Positions 5,799 through 5,915 of a stretch of DNA of 5,915 nt are shown piece by piece. The position numbers and the translations under genes are program-made. Within the stretch, counting starts at the first letter, position 1. Each line of letters starts with the position of its first letter. The DNA comes from Bacilli bacterium. Lineage in GTDB: Bacteria; Bacillota_I; Bacilli_A; RF39; UBA660. The stretch lies in contig JAQUEG010000046.1 of the NCBI GenBank assembly GCA_028685275.1, positions 1 to 5,915 of the forward strand, given 5' to 3'. Under the pieces are notes generated by a model. That model had not been told where the DNA came from, ran no database searches, and was given only the letters and a program-made list of their open reading frames with translations.

Positions 5799-5915
5799 AA
5801 TTAAAAGTAGACACTTTATAAAAAGCACTTCAGAACTCCGATTCATATTTATATTGAATTGGAGTTTTATAATTTAATGAATAAGCAGGTCTTTCATTGT
5901 TATAATAATTGATAT
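5789..5915 (-). mobile_element. End of an IS3-family insertion sequence (continues beyond window)
   Basis: The transposase C-terminus is followed by an untranslated stretch ending, on the minus strand, in TGTCTACTTTTAATTGACTA then CTTCA. IS3-family elements end TG...CA, so the boundary is put at 5789, where the plus strand begins TGAAGTAGTC. The inverted repeat partner and target duplication lie outside the window, so the exact end is inferred. Confidence 0.65.
5830..5915 (-). CDS. IS3-family transposase (OrfB), C-terminal 27 residues only
   Basis: On the minus strand the frame entering from the right edge reads INYYNNERPAYSLNYKTPIQ, then YKYESEF and a TGA stop. The YYNNERP...LNYKTP pattern is the typical end of the DDE (rve) integrase-type transposase of IS3/IS150 elements: the last helix of the catalytic core with its YN-ER motif, then the P-x-x-Y end. 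The DDE residues themselves lie outside the window, so it cannot be judged whether the gene is intact. In this family OrfB is usually made by frameshifting from a small upstream OrfA. The identification rests on 27 residues but the motif is distinctive. Confidence 0.85.
   Translation of the reverse strand, partial: INYYNNERPAYSLNYKTPIQYKYESEF

Noticed and set aside
5830..5915. UGA read as Trp (Mycoplasma code), which would lengthen the transposase
   Set aside because: All Trp codons in the intact genes are TGG, and the normal IS3 transposase end coincides with this TGA.

Overview
The window is strongly AT-rich DNA from a low-GC Bacillota lineage, most likely an uncultured Bacilli/Erysipelotrichia-type bacterium related to the Mollicutes. 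The protein sequences suggest this: a Bacillus-numbered RNase J and Firmicutes-type Shine-Dalgarno sites and promoters. All reading frames work with UGA as stop and tryptophan written UGG, so the Mycoplasma code is not needed. The SEDS wall polymerase gene argues for a cell that makes peptidoglycan.

Layout, left to right. (1) The 3' third of pyrG (CTP synthase), cut by the window edge. (2) A single-pass membrane protein with a long acidic Asn/Gln/Pro-rich tail and three 17-residue repeats, followed by a terminator. (3) A good sigma-A promoter and rnjA (RNase J), complete, with all metal ligands at the B. subtilis RNase J1 positions. (4) A 197-residue protein of unknown family close behind rnjA. 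(5) A promoter, then a leader with a terminator-like hairpin that ends exactly where a tRNA-Ala(UGC) gene begins. (6) A terminator, then on the minus strand a single RodA/FtsW (SEDS) gene with its own extended -10 promoter. (7) Divergently, a small lysine-rich protein of unknown function that starts with GTG. (8) The end of an IS3-family element, with the last 27 codons of its transposase on the minus strand.

Most genes have their own promoter, so this is a row of separate housekeeping units and not one pathway operon. Only rnjA and the 197-residue gene look co-transcribed (no terminator between them). No stretch over 300 bases lacks a gene. I see no CRISPR array, defence island or clear novel system. 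The most interesting signals are the hairpin-abutted tRNA-Ala leader (which also holds a 12-codon reading frame with a Shine-Dalgarno site), the SEDS protein that lacks the usual Glu-Glu pair after its catalytic TDF motif, and the repeat-bearing disordered membrane protein.
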